A stretch of DNA of 64,000 nt from a virus. Positions within the stretch are counted from its first letter, which is position 1. Each line of letters opens with the position of its first letter. Below are positions 39,256 through 47,012 of the stretch, piece by piece. The notes beneath the pieces were generated by a model. The model saw nothing but the letters and a program-made list of their open reading frames with translations. It was not told the origin of the DNA and ran no database searches. The position numbers and the translations under genes are program-made. The stretch lies in the IMG/VR virus record IMGVR_UViG_3300047509_000037, positions 1 through 64,000 of that record. One strand, written 5' to 3'.

Positions 39256-39398
39256 GCATGTCAGCCAAGGCAGTTCTGGCGCGGTTCGGCGGCAACGTCA
39301 CCGCAGCCTGCGATTATTGCGAAACGATGGCGCGAACCTACGCCAACCTGACCACGGAGTATCGTGGATACCGTGAGGAGATTCTGAGCCATGTCTAA
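39252..39398 (+). CDS. Small hypothetical protein
   Basis: 48 residues. MSAKAVLARFGGNVTAACDY, CETMARTYANLTTEYRGY. ATGA overlap upstream, 8-nt overlap with the ligase start downstream; GAGGAG inside it serves the ligase. Confidence 0.65.
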   Translation: MSMSAKAVLARFGGNVTAACDYCETMARTYANLTTEYRGYREEILSHV

Positions 39399-40305
39399 AT
39401 TCCCAAAGCCCATGCTTGCTGAAGCGGTCGAGAACTTCGCCGCTCTCACTTTTCCGAAGATGGCGTCACCGAAACTCGACGGCATTCGTGGCACCGTTCA
39501 CGCGGGCATTCTCCGCTCACGGTCACTGAAAGATATTCCGAACGTTCACGTGCAGAAGAAATTCGCGGGACTCCGCGAAGGGCTGGATGGTGAGTTCATC
39601 GTCGGTGACCCGTATGGTCCTGAGGTCTACGACCGCACTCGCCGCGTCATCATGGAGTCGGGTAAGAAGACCAACGCGGACGACGTTCGCTACTACGTCT
39701 TTGATTCCCAGCCTCAGGATGACGCGCTGCCTTTTCACGTGCGCTACGACTCCCTGCCGAACGCAGCCGCCGGGAAGACGGATGTCATCGTCGTGCCCCA
39801 CATTGTTATAAGTAACTTGGAAGAACTGGAGCAATACGAGAACGCGATGTTGTCGAAGGGCTTCGAGGGCGTCATGCTCCGTGACCCTGTCGGACCCTAC
39901 AAGCACGGTCGGTCCACCGAAGCGGAGGGCTGGCTTGTGAAGGTGAAGCGTTACGTCGATGACGAGTGCCGCGTGCTCTCGTGCTACGAGGAGATGGGGA
40001 ACAACAACGAATCGTTCACCAACGAACTTGGACGCACCGCACGGTCAGCATCGAAGGCTGGCAAGACTGGCAATGACACGCTGGGCGGATTCAACGCCGT
40101 CGGTCTCACCGGGAAGTACAAGGGCGTCGAGTTCCAAGTCGCGGTCTCCAGCCTGAAGCACCCAGAGCGCAAAGCAATCTGGGACACGCGTGATGAACAG
40201 GTCGGAAAGATTCTGACCTACAAGTGGTTCCCAATCGGTAGCGAAGAAAAACCACGTCACCCGATGTTCAAAAACTGGCGAGAAGTCATAGATATGAGCG
40301 AATGA
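39391..40305 (+). CDS. ATP-dependent DNA ligase
   Basis: 304 residues. Motif I SPKLDGIRG gives the adenylated Lys28 (K-x-D-G); RSRSLKDIPN, LDGEFIVGD (motif III region), FEGVMLRDP (motif IV) and GWLVKVKRY (motif V) follow, then an OB domain. It seals nicks using ATP. Small T7-like size. A GTTA-type site lies in the coding sequence at 39804. Confidence 0.93.
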   Translation: MSKFPKPMLAEAVENFAALTFPKMASPKLDGIRGTVHAGILRSRSLKDIPNVHVQKKFAGLREGLDGEFIVGDPYGPEVYDRTRRVIMESGKKTNADDVRYYVFDSQPQDDALPFHVRYDSLPNAAAGKTDVIVVPHIVISNLEELEQYENAMLSKGFEGVMLRDPVGPYKHGRSTEAEGWLVKVKRYVDDECRVLSCYEEMGNNNESFTNELGRTARSASKAGKTGNDTLGGFNAVGLTGKYKGVEFQVAVSSLKHPERKAIWDTRDEQVGKILTYKWFPIGSEEKPRHPMFKNWREVIDMSE

Positions 40306-40367
40306 TGTACGACCCAAAGACCCACAAGTTTGTTGACAAAGCCAGAGCCGCCGTGGTAGGCTTGTAG
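40302..40367 (+). CDS. Possible very small peptide
   Basis: 21 residues from an ATG overlapping the ligase stop (ATGA): MMYDPKTHKFVDKARAAVVG. The integrase promoter lies inside it. Could be a chance frame. Confidence 0.3.
   Translation: MMYDPKTHKFVDKARAAVVGL
40333..40362 (+). promoter_or_regulatory. Promoter TTGACA-N18-TAGGCT, leaderless
   Basis: TTGACA 40333-40338 and TAGGCT 40357-40362. The integrase ATG is only 7 bp after the -10 box, at the expected transcription start, so the message would be leaderless. Confidence 0.5.
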
Positions 40368-40369
40368 GC

Positions 40370-40876
40370 ATGTTGAAATCAATGACACGCGAAGAACTGG
40401 ACAGGCTGCTCGAAGTCGCCAAGCAAGAGTCCTTCATGGACTACCTGATGATGCTCGTGACGTTTCTCCACGGGCTTCGAGTCTCCGAGACGTTGTCGCT
40501 GACAAAAGACAACATCGTCAACGGCTACATCGTCGTGAAGCGCGGCAAGGGTTCGCACAAATGCGAACATCCCCTCTTACTCACGCCGAGCGAAGCCGAG
40601 CACCTGTCCAGTATCGAAGGCAAGTTCTTCACGATGTCGCGCATCACGTTCTGGCGCAGGATGCAGAAATACGGTGCGACCGCTGGGCTGGCTCCATACC
40701 TGAGGCACCCGCACACGCTGAAGCACACGTGCGGCAGGCTGGGGTTTAAGGGCGGCATGACGGTGCCCGACCTCGTCGAGTGGCTTGGTCACAAGAATCC
40801 AGCGATGGCTCTGGTGTATTCCGCCAGTGATATTGACACGGCGTCACGAGCGTTCGCCGCTGCGGTGGGACGCTGA
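40370..40876 (+). CDS. Tyrosine recombinase, catalytic domain only
   Basis: 168 residues, about half an ordinary integrase; the core-binding N-terminal domain is missing. GLRVSETLSL (Arg37), KRGKGSHK (Lys), HTLKHTCGRLG (His115; Lys118 where Arg is usual), WLGHKN (His141) and Tyr150 in MALVYS. It may integrate or resolve DNA, or be a regulator. The Arg-to-Lys change in HxxR is notable. The next gene starts at its stop (TGATGG). Confidence 0.85.
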   Translation: MLKSMTREELDRLLEVAKQESFMDYLMMLVTFLHGLRVSETLSLTKDNIVNGYIVVKRGKGSHKCEHPLLLTPSEAEHLSSIEGKFFTMSRITFWRRMQKYGATAGLAPYLRHPHTLKHTCGRLGFKGGMTVPDLVEWLGHKNPAMALVYSASDIDTASRAFAAAVGR

Positions 40877-41079
40877 TGGACGGCTTGGCGTGGTTGCTCA
40901 AAGACATGAAGCCTATGCCGCCGGAAGTGAAAGAGGCATACAAGGGGACTGAGTTCACGTGTGAGTGCGGCGGGATGGTCATCCCGCAAACGATGGATGA
41001 CGGCATCTGCTTTTCTTGCAAAGCAATTCTGAAACTCGCGGAATGCGAATACGAGGAGGCTAACGATGACACCACCTAA
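40876..41079 (+). CDS. Small zinc-ribbon protein
   Basis: 67 residues, TGATG overlap with the integrase. FTCECGGMVI ... GICFSCKAIL four-Cys ribbon, acidic end. Probably cotranslated with the recombinase. Function unknown. Confidence 0.75.
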   Translation: MDGLAWLLKDMKPMPPEVKEAYKGTEFTCECGGMVIPQTMDDGICFSCKAILKLAECEYEEANDDTT

Positions 41080-42118
41080 AGGGCGCTACGCATGGTTTGG
41101 ACCGGACGAACCCGTACACCGGGAGAAGTCGCAAATTCCGTGGGGGAGAGCAATCATCTGGTTTATTCTTGCGGCGCTGGCGGTCTGGGCGGTAGATGCC
41201 CACGGGCAAGAAAGGCTCTATGACATCGAAGACGGCACAACAGCGGTATCTCCATTCACCCAGGGGTCGAGCGGCGACCGACCGGAGACATGCGCGGTAT
41301 CGCACGCGACCCAAGAACAAGTTTCGCATCTACCAGTATCGTGCGACCCGTCTTCTCAAGGTGGAATTTTCTTTGGGGTTCGAGCATTTCTGCAATCTGA
41401 TTGCACAAGCGTGCCGTTACTGTGGAGACCCTGCGACGGGGATAGACCGACTCAACAACGCCGAAGGCTACACCGCGACGAACAGCGTCCCCTGTTGCGG
41501 GATGTGCAATCGCATGAAACTCAAATGGGGCGAGGACTTGTTTCTTGCTCAAATCGAGAAGATTTATCGGCATCGGTTCATGCCGTCGCCTGTGCAATCG
41601 CTAGAACTGAAGGCTTCTTTACCAAGAGAACAAAACCCAATCGCTACAACAATCCGGGGGACATCCGAGGGTTTGGCGAGACGCGATACGCCGGGGAGAT
41701 TGGACGAGACCGATTCGGTTATGTGATTTTTAAGTCCTCAGCGTTCGGCTGGGCTGCATTGACGCGGAACCTCCAGCGCATCGTGGACGGCACGAGCACG
41801 TACTACTCGACCGACCCGACGTTCGCAGAGATTGCGAAGGCATACGCGACCGACAAACGGTGGGGCAAGAGCGTGTGCAAGATTCTCCAAATCAATCCGC
41901 GAGCAACGATGCGGGAGTACCTTGGGCTGGCTCCACTGGTGAGGATGACATGGAACTCAAATGCGGACATCTTGAAGCGCATACTTGCACCGCTTGCGGA
42001 CAGTGTCGGGCTTGTCGCCACACCTACGTTGAGCGTGCGGACGGGTGGGTTTGGTGTCGGTGTCCTAATCTCAGATGGAGGCGGGTATTACAAATCCGAA
42101 ACATATCAACGACCGTAA
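41066..42118 (+). CDS. Signal-anchored endolysin-like gene invaded by an HNH gene
   Basis: A 350-codon open frame. Residues 1-60 contain a TM/signal-arrest helix (RAIIWFILAALAVWAV). Residues 170-300 match the lysozyme-like/P5 muralytic fold: VACAIARTEGFF, NRYNNPGDIRGFGE (catalytic Glu in TEG), FGYVIFKSSAFGWAALTRNL. The middle (about 55-165) is non-protein-like in this frame and coincides with the HNH gene in another frame. Either the HNH gene sits in the lysin gene, or the lysin now starts at an internal ATG near 41524. Cuts peptidoglycan. Confidence 0.6.
   Translation: MTPPKGRYAWFGPDEPVHREKSQIPWGRAIIWFILAALAVWAVDAHGQERLYDIEDGTTAVSPFTQGSSGDRPETCAVSHATQEQVSHLPVSCDPSSQGGIFFGVRAFLQSDCTSVPLLWRPCDGDRPTQQRRRLHRDEQRPLLRDVQSHETQMGRGLVSCSNREDLSASVHAVACAIARTEGFFTKRTKPNRYNNPGDIRGFGETRYAGEIGRDRFGYVIFKSSAFGWAALTRNLQRIVDGTSTYYSTDPTFAEIAKAYATDKRWGKSVCKILQINPRATMREYLGLAPLVRMTWNSNADILKRILAPLADSVGLVATPTLSVRTGGFGVGVLISDGGGYYKSETYQRP
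41220..41726 (+). CDS. HNH endonuclease nested in the lysin frame
   Basis: 168 residues from the ATG at 41220 (AAAGG upstream). KFRIYQYRATRLLKVEFSLG, CRYCGDPATGIDRLNNAEGY, TNSVPCCGMCNRMKLKWGED: core like that of the HNH at 32454. After about residue 130 its frame runs over the lysin domain codons, so the C-terminal 35-40 residues are doubtful. Confidence 0.75.
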   Translation: MTSKTAQQRYLHSPRGRAATDRRHARYRTRPKNKFRIYQYRATRLLKVEFSLGFEHFCNLIAQACRYCGDPATGIDRLNNAEGYTATNSVPCCGMCNRMKLKWGEDLFLAQIEKIYRHRFMPSPVQSLELKASLPREQNPIATTIRGTSEGLARRDTPGRLDETDSVM

Positions 42119-42611
42119 ACGAAACACATGTCTTCGATGCGCCCAAACTTTCTTAACGTACTTTCGATTAGAGAGTGGACGATACCTGAATTGCGCGAAT
42201 CGAAAACTGTGTTTCGAGTGCAACCCTTTGAAGTCCGGCAAACACTACGCAGAAAGAACACCCGCCTGCGAGAAATGTGGTGCGACAGAACCTAGCGGGA
42301 AATGGTGTGACTCTTGCTACCGGAATCAACGACGGTGGGCACACAAACGTCGCGCAGTGGAACTGTTGGGCGGCAAATGTAATCGCTGCTCGTGGTCAGG
42401 ACACATCGCAGGTTATGACTTCCATCATCCTGCGGACGATAAAGAATTTACGCCGAGCCAGATGCTATCTTTCAGTTGGGAGAAATTCTGGAGTGAGGCG
42501 CAGAAGTGCGAACTACTCTGTGCGATTTGCCATCGCATCGAACACTCAAAATTCGAGGAGGAGCCACATGAAGGGATTGAAGGAAGCAACCAAGAACCTC
42601 AAGCTAGTTGA
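42075..42611 (+). CDS. HNH endonuclease
   Basis: 178 residues, starting within the lysin end. N-terminal ribbons CLRCAQTFLTYF ... LCFECN and CEKCGATEPSGKWCDSC, then GGKCNRCSWSGHIAGYDFHH, LLCAICHRIEHSK. The D-F-H-H and CxxCH elements form the active core. The RBS is unclear and the exact start uncertain. Overlaps the next gene by 44 nt. Confidence 0.8.
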   Translation: MEAGITNPKHINDRKRNTCLRCAQTFLTYFRLESGRYLNCANRKLCFECNPLKSGKHYAERTPACEKCGATEPSGKWCDSCYRNQRRWAHKRRAVELLGGKCNRCSWSGHIAGYDFHHPADDKEFTPSQMLSFSWEKFWSEAQKCELLCAICHRIEHSKFEEEPHEGIEGSNQEPQAS

Positions 42612-42774
42612 CACCGACGCGATTGCCGCGAAGGGGAAGCTGGCATACCGGATGGGCATCGAACGCCGGAACAACCCGGAGAACACACCGACCGCACGCA
42701 CCGTGTGGGAGCGTGGCTGGGATGCGGCGAAGGTCGAGTTCGAGGCGATGCAACTCCGCTGGAAATCTCTGTAA
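42568..42774 (+). CDS. Small hypothetical protein
   Basis: 68 residues from the ATG at 42568 (GAGGAG upstream). MKGLKEATKNLKLVDTDAIA, WERGWDAAKVEFEAMQLRW. Similar small helical peptides (ending in RGWDA..) are common in phages. Function unknown. Confidence 0.7.
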   Translation: MKGLKEATKNLKLVDTDAIAAKGKLAYRMGIERRNNPENTPTARTVWERGWDAAKVEFEAMQLRWKSL

Positions 42775-42887
42775 ACCGTTTCACAATTAGGTGACGACCT
42801 ACGTCGATGTATTGGAGTTCACAATGGGAAACGATTCTGTTTCTGCTTTTCCTCGTGTCGCGCACGGGGAGAAAATTCGGAGTAATT

Positions 42888-43154
42888 TTGGGCATCTATC
42901 AGAAGAACCACTACGACCGACGCATGGTCGAATACCAGCGGTTGAAGTCTAAGCCGTGTCGAGATTGCAAGAAAAAGTTTCATCCGGTGTGCATGGATTG
43001 GGACCATCGACCACGCACAAAGAAACTCGCAGATGTCTCACGTTTGGTCATCGCCCGCTGTTCGTGGAAGCGTGTCCTTGCGGAGATTAGAAAGTGTGAC
43101 CTCGTGTGCGCGAACTGCCACAGACTTCGCACGTTCAGAAGGGAACAATACTAA
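42888..43154 (+). CDS. Small HNH endonuclease
   Basis: 88 residues from TTG at 42888 with GGAG 5 nt upstream; a longer frame starts at 42807. PCRDCKKKFHPVCMDWDHRP, ADVSRLV, KCDLVCANCHRLRTFRRE. Same subfamily as the HNH at 42075, so a tandem pair of related nucleases. Confidence 0.78.
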   Translation: MGIYQKNHYDRRMVEYQRLKSKPCRDCKKKFHPVCMDWDHRPRTKKLADVSRLVIARCSWKRVLAEIRKCDLVCANCHRLRTFRREQY

Positions 43155-43155
43155 T

Positions 43156-43332
43156 ATGCCTTGGGACGATTCTTTAAGTGCGGTCCACAACGATGACACG
43201 AAAGTCGTTGGTCGCGCACTCAACGCAGTAAACTTTATCGAAGTCGATTGGGAAGCCGTCGAACGCCGGAACGCCGGATACCTCGCGGTCAACATCGCCA
43301 ACAGCCGAAAGCGAGAACAAGATGCCAAGTAA
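43156..43332 (+). CDS. Small hypothetical protein
   Basis: 58 residues from the ATG at 43156 (GAAGGGAA upstream). WDDSLSAVHNDDTKVVGRAL, FIEVDWEAVERRNAGYLAV. No family. Overlaps the next start. Confidence 0.65.
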   Translation: MPWDDSLSAVHNDDTKVVGRALNAVNFIEVDWEAVERRNAGYLAVNIANSRKREQDAK

Positions 43333-43609
43333 AAAGCGCAAGCTGCTACAAGCTGAAATCGAATACCTCGACCCGCTCAACTGCGGCTCGACACTCGGCT
43401 ACAACATCGTCGACGGTCGCCGGGGACTCTATGGCGACGTGGACATCACTGATTGCAATCGCAAGGTGACGTGGAACTTCAGCGTCAGCGACGAGAATCC
43501 GCTGGCGAAAATCGACTGTGCTATCGGTCTGCTCATTCGATTCCGGTCGAAGCTGGACCTAGAACTTTCCAAGGCGAAGAAGCGCCGCCCGCGAAAACCG
43601 AGGGCTTGA
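43322..43609 (+). CDS. Hypothetical protein
   Basis: 95 residues. LNCGSTLGYNIVDGRRGLYG, VTWNFSVSDENPLAKIDCA; basic C-terminal tail SKAKKRRPRKPRA. Short beta-rich protein, possibly nucleic-acid binding. Starts 11 nt before the previous stop. Confidence 0.7.
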   Translation: MPSKKRKLLQAEIEYLDPLNCGSTLGYNIVDGRRGLYGDVDITDCNRKVTWNFSVSDENPLAKIDCAIGLLIRFRSKLDLELSKAKKRRPRKPRA

Positions 43610-43643
43610 CACGCGTGGTATACTAGTGTCTGGAGGATTTCTC

Positions 43644-43919
43644 ATGGACAAAGAAAAATCGGTCAAGGTCGTCACGCTCGAAGGCACATTCCCTGAACTG
43701 GTCGTGAAGCACGTGTACCAGCAAGGGCGGGGCACCGGGAGCAACATCCGTGCCGCTGCCGCCGCTGCCATTCGGGATTTGATGAGTAAGCCGGGATTGA
43801 AAGCCCGCCGCATCACATCTGCGAAGTTGACAATGAGCATTGGAACGCGTATAGTCGATTCAGTCGAATCCACGGAGGGCACCAATGTCGCTGATGGTCT
43901 ACAAAAATCGAACGGTTGA
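43644..43919 (+). CDS. Hypothetical protein
   Basis: 91 residues from the ATG at 43644 (GGAGG upstream; GTG at 43626 possible). VKVVTLEGTFPELVVKHVYQ, GSNIRAAAAAAIRDLMSKP. Downstream of the CTTGACACGCGTG repeat. No family. Confidence 0.7.
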   Translation: MDKEKSVKVVTLEGTFPELVVKHVYQQGRGTGSNIRAAAAAAIRDLMSKPGLKARRITSAKLTMSIGTRIVDSVESTEGTNVADGLQKSNG

Positions 43920-44394
43920 AGTCATCGAAACGTCCGGCTCGTTGTCCAAGATTAACGACGACGGCAACGAGTACAGCGTGAAAACCGCCAGCCTCAAGGC
44001 ACCGAAGACGCCCCGGCGTCCCAAGAGCCTGAACATCGTCACCATCACGGAGAGCATGAAGCCCTTTGTGACATATCTGCTCACCGCTCAGGCGAAGACC
44101 TTGCTCACGCTGGAAGCACAGTGTGAGGAGATGGACTTCGCGGTTCGCAAACAGTACACCGCTCTGACGGGCGGCGACGAACTGGTCGAGGGTGCGGGCT
44201 ACCACGTCGCGCCGGAGTCAGCCAAGAAAGAAGGCTGCGAGGGTAGTGTCACATTCGTCATGCCAACCGACGAGTCCATCATCACACCGGAGATTACCGC
44301 CATGATGACACAGCGTCCCGGTCTCATCAACCGAATCGGTTTCGTGTGGGCTTTGGTCGAAGCCGGATTCAAGGTGGCGCGGGTTCTCGGATAG
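43885..44394 (+). CDS. Hypothetical protein
   Basis: 169 residues, GGAGGGC upstream, overlapping the previous gene. MVYKNRTVEVIETSGSLSKI, then basic linker APKTPRRPKS, helix LTAQAKTLLTLEAQCEEMD. Precedes the PD-(D/E)XK nuclease by 7 bp; may be its partner. Family not recognised. Confidence 0.7.
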   Translation: MSLMVYKNRTVEVIETSGSLSKINDDGNEYSVKTASLKAPKTPRRPKSLNIVTITESMKPFVTYLLTAQAKTLLTLEAQCEEMDFAVRKQYTALTGGDELVEGAGYHVAPESAKKEGCEGSVTFVMPTDESIITPEITAMMTQRPGLINRIGFVWALVEAGFKVARVLG

Positions 44395-44401
44395 GAGTCG
44401 C

Positions 44402-45475
44402 ATGGCTCTCAAGATTCACAAATACCCGGACCTGTCGGGACCTCTGTACCATTACAACAATAGCGTCAAGCTGAGATTCAGCCCGAAGCACTGGCTCTAT
44501 CTGCTCGAAGGTGCCGACGGTTCCCTGACTCCAATCTCCGGCGTCACGAATACGCTGAAGATTGTGGACAAGAGTCAGGCACTCATCGGCTGGGCGACTC
44601 GGCTGTTCATGGAGAAAGCCGTCGCGCTTCTTCAAGAGTGTCGCCGGGGAAACATGGTCGAGGTCGAGTACGAAGACTTGATTACGATTTTGATGAAGGC
44701 GAAGGACGAGCACCGCAACGTGCTCGAAGCGGCGGGAGACACCGGACACAGCGCACACGCGTTCGTCGAATCTCTCATCCGTGCGACCGCAGTCGAAGAC
44801 GAGAACCGTCGGCTGGAGATACTGGCGAAGTTCCCTGAGGATGAGCGTGCATCGAACGCGGCTATCGCGTGCTTGGCGTTCTTCGCGGAGCACAACGTCC
44901 GGTACATCGCGGCGGAGCAACGCGTCTTCTCACTGGAGTGGTTAGTCGCGGGGATGATGGACGGCGACGTTCTGATGGACTCGTGCGACGATGCCGACTG
45001 TCCCTGCCAGCAACACGCACCGTTCAAGGACAGGCGCATGGTGCTGGATTTGAAGACCAGCAACCAAGTCGTAGCGACGTACTTCGCGCAAGCGAATTTC
45101 TATTGGAAGGCGAAGGTCGAGGAGTTCCCCGACACCAAGTTTGACGGTGTCGTCATCCTCAGGCTGGGCAAAGACGACGCGGCTGAGTTCGAGCCGTGGA
45201 TTCACTTCGGAGACGAAGCGCACGAGCGGCATCTGCGGTTCTTCAAGCGGGCACTGGACCTGAAGCAATCGGTCGAAGAAGTCGAAGGCGAGATGAAGTC
45301 GGTCAAGGCAGCCCTACGCGCTAAGGCGCAGGCGGCGAAGGACGCGGCGATGCGTATCGCGTGCCCCAAGGCGAAGGTCTATAAGGGCAGCCGCAAGAGC
45401 AAGTGCTTCGACGACGGCACACAATGTGAGGCGTGCGCGAAGATTTACTTGACAGCCAATAGCACGAAAGTGTAG
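44402..45475 (+). CDS. PD-(D/E)XK nuclease (RecB/Cas4-like exonuclease)
   Basis: 357 residues. ISGVTNTLKIVDKSQALIGW (N-terminal helix motif), GHSAHAFVES (His), VAGMMDGDVLMD (Asp of motif II), MVLDLKTSNQ (D-x-K motif III) and QANFYWKAK: the full RecB-type nuclease order. The C-terminus has Cys residues (CPKAK, CFDDGTQCEACAKI) that could hold an iron-sulfur or zinc site. Likely the phage recombination or DNA-degradation exonuclease. Confidence 0.85.
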   Translation: MALKIHKYPDLSGPLYHYNNSVKLRFSPKHWLYLLEGADGSLTPISGVTNTLKIVDKSQALIGWATRLFMEKAVALLQECRRGNMVEVEYEDLITILMKAKDEHRNVLEAAGDTGHSAHAFVESLIRATAVEDENRRLEILAKFPEDERASNAAIACLAFFAEHNVRYIAAEQRVFSLEWLVAGMMDGDVLMDSCDDADCPCQQHAPFKDRRMVLDLKTSNQVVATYFAQANFYWKAKVEEFPDTKFDGVVILRLGKDDAAEFEPWIHFGDEAHERHLRFFKRALDLKQSVEEVEGEMKSVKAALRAKAQAAKDAAMRIACPKAKVYKGSRKSKCFDDGTQCEACAKIYLTANSTKV

Positions 45476-45478
45476 TAT
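45449..45478 (+). promoter_or_regulatory. Promoter TTGACA-N18-TAGTAT
   Basis: TTGACA 45449-45454 and TAGTAT 45473-45478 at the end of the nuclease gene, 20 bp upstream of the next ATG. Confidence 0.55.
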
Positions 45479-45497
45479 TGAAAGAGTGGAGGGACAC

Positions 45498-45713
45498 ATG
45501 ACTATCGGCAAAGTAGGGAACATAGCAGTCAGCGGAGTGGTCGAAATTGCGCAGCGGTACGAAGCTGCTGGTAACCGTCGTATCGCGTGTCAAGCCGCAA
45601 TCGACGAGTACCTCGACCGTCCTGAGTACAAAAAACTTTGCAAGGCTTTGCGGGATGCCGACGCTGCATGGCGTGCGGCAGGAGCCGAATATGAAACTGG
45701 TCGTTTGGTCTAA
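45498..45713 (+). CDS. Small helical protein
   Basis: 71 residues from the ATG at 45498 (GGAGG upstream). VVEIAQRYEAAGNRRIACQA, LCKALRDADAAWRAAGAEYE. No family recognised. Confidence 0.65.
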   Translation: MTIGKVGNIAVSGVVEIAQRYEAAGNRRIACQAAIDEYLDRPEYKKLCKALRDADAAWRAAGAEYETGRLV

Positions 45714-45725
45714 CGGGAGGGATAC

Positions 45726-46022
45726 ATGACTTTTGCAAAGGATGCACTCAGGCAGGCGAAGCGCCTTACACGCAAAGAGCGCAACAAGGCGGGCAAGCTG
45801 GCGAAAGCCGCTGCACGTGAAGCTGCTACCAAGATTCCCACCATCGAAGTTCCCCCGGTGCCGCGTAGTGTTTCGTCGCTGGCATTTCTGGGCGGCAAGC
45901 AGTACCGCCAGCACGGTCTGAGCATGAAGAACCGCCCCGGCAATCACATGCTGCACGAGGAAGCGGAAGCTGAGAACCACGCACGTTCACTGACGGCGTA
46001 TCAACCGAGCGCGGAGTTATAA
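45726..46022 (+). CDS. Small basic hypothetical protein
   Basis: 98 residues, GGGAGG upstream. Lys/Arg/Ala-rich N-terminus (LRQAKRLTRKERNKAGKLAK), polar C-terminus. The stop lies in a GTTA-type site. Function unknown. Confidence 0.65.
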   Translation: MTFAKDALRQAKRLTRKERNKAGKLAKAAAREAATKIPTIEVPPVPRSVSSLAFLGGKQYRQHGLSMKNRPGNHMLHEEAEAENHARSLTAYQPSAEL

Positions 46023-46027
46023 ATAAA

Positions 46028-46177
46028 ATGAACTTCTTCAAATACATGCGACCAGAGAACGAAAAAATTTCTTCTATCCTGTTCGCCATGCTTGACAACA
46101 AGGATGTGCGTCCGGTAATCTGGAAGAAGGTTAAGCACGTGACCGCCGGGGGTCAACCCGATGGTCGATTCGCATAG
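46028..46177 (+). CDS. Small hypothetical protein
   Basis: 49 residues. MNFFKYMRPENEKISSILFA, DVRPVIWKKVKHV. Weak RBS, but the composition is coding-like and it fits the gap. Confidence 0.5.
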   Translation: MNFFKYMRPENEKISSILFAMLDNKDVRPVIWKKVKHVTAGGQPDGRFA

Positions 46178-46197
46178 CCTCTGAGGAGGGACACATC

Positions 46198-46575
46198 ATG
46201 GCAACTTCAAAAACCAAAACCGGAGCCACACTCGTCTCGACCATCGGCGGTCGTGTCAAGTATCGCTTCACTTCCATCCTGATGAAGCAGGTCCAAAGCA
46301 GATACGCCTACTTCGCAACCAAGAACGAGATTTTCTCGCTCATCAACAGCCTGTTCCGCACGGAAGTCGCTGAGTTCCCGACGATTGTTTACACCGGGAC
46401 GCAGGGTCGCACGACCTACAACGCCCGCAAGAACAGCTACGGTGGATTCAGCATCGGCTGTCAAGACTTCGACCGCAACACGGTTCGCGCTATCGCAGCC
46501 AGCGTCGGTCACTCGAAGTCATTCATCAACGCGTACCTGCCCCGGTTGGCGAAAGCCGCTGCCGCTGGTCGCTAG
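46198..46575 (+). CDS. Hypothetical protein
   Basis: 125 residues, GAGGAGG upstream. STIGGRVKYRFTSILMKQVQ, FPTIVYTGTQGRTTYNARKN. Compact, basic; no family recognised. Confidence 0.7.
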   Translation: MATSKTKTGATLVSTIGGRVKYRFTSILMKQVQSRYAYFATKNEIFSLINSLFRTEVAEFPTIVYTGTQGRTTYNARKNSYGGFSIGCQDFDRNTVRAIAASVGHSKSFINAYLPRLAKAAAAGR

Positions 46576-46682
46576 ACTGTACAGCAGGGAGCCTGAACTA
46601 CCAGCCCTGTCACTCGCGTTGAAACGGTAGACTGATGCGGCGAATAACACGCGTGCCAAATTCAAATTCAGGAGACACAAAC

Positions 46683-46919
46683 ATGAGCATGACATCGAAA
46701 GTAATCAACCTGCTCCGGCTAGCAATTCTCAATGCTCTGGCGAACGGTTCGAGCGCCAGCAACCAAAGTCTTCGCTCCGTCGTCGGCAGTGTTTACTCAC
46801 TGCGTTCGATTCAGGAAGCGACCCAGAAGATGACCAAAGAGGGACTGCTCGTCGCGTCCACTCGTGGTGTCTACAAGTTGAACACGAACGTCCCGCAGGC
46901 AATTGGCGCGACGGCGTAG
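46683..46919 (+). CDS. Winged-helix-like small protein
   Basis: 78 residues from the ATG at 46683 (AGGAG upstream). VINLLRLAILNALANGSSAS, YSLRSIQEATQKMTKEGLLV, STRGVYKLN: helix-turn-helix followed by a wing. Possibly a regulator, though the fold is inferred only from the pattern. Confidence 0.6.
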   Translation: MSMTSKVINLLRLAILNALANGSSASNQSLRSVVGSVYSLRSIQEATQKMTKEGLLVASTRGVYKLNTNVPQAIGATA

Positions 46920-47012
46920 TCCCTTCGAGGGGCGTGGTTCCTCACGAGATGGGGACTAACGCGGAGGATGCGAGCCTCCCGCCACATTGTTGTTTGATTC
47001 AGGAGAGTTCAC

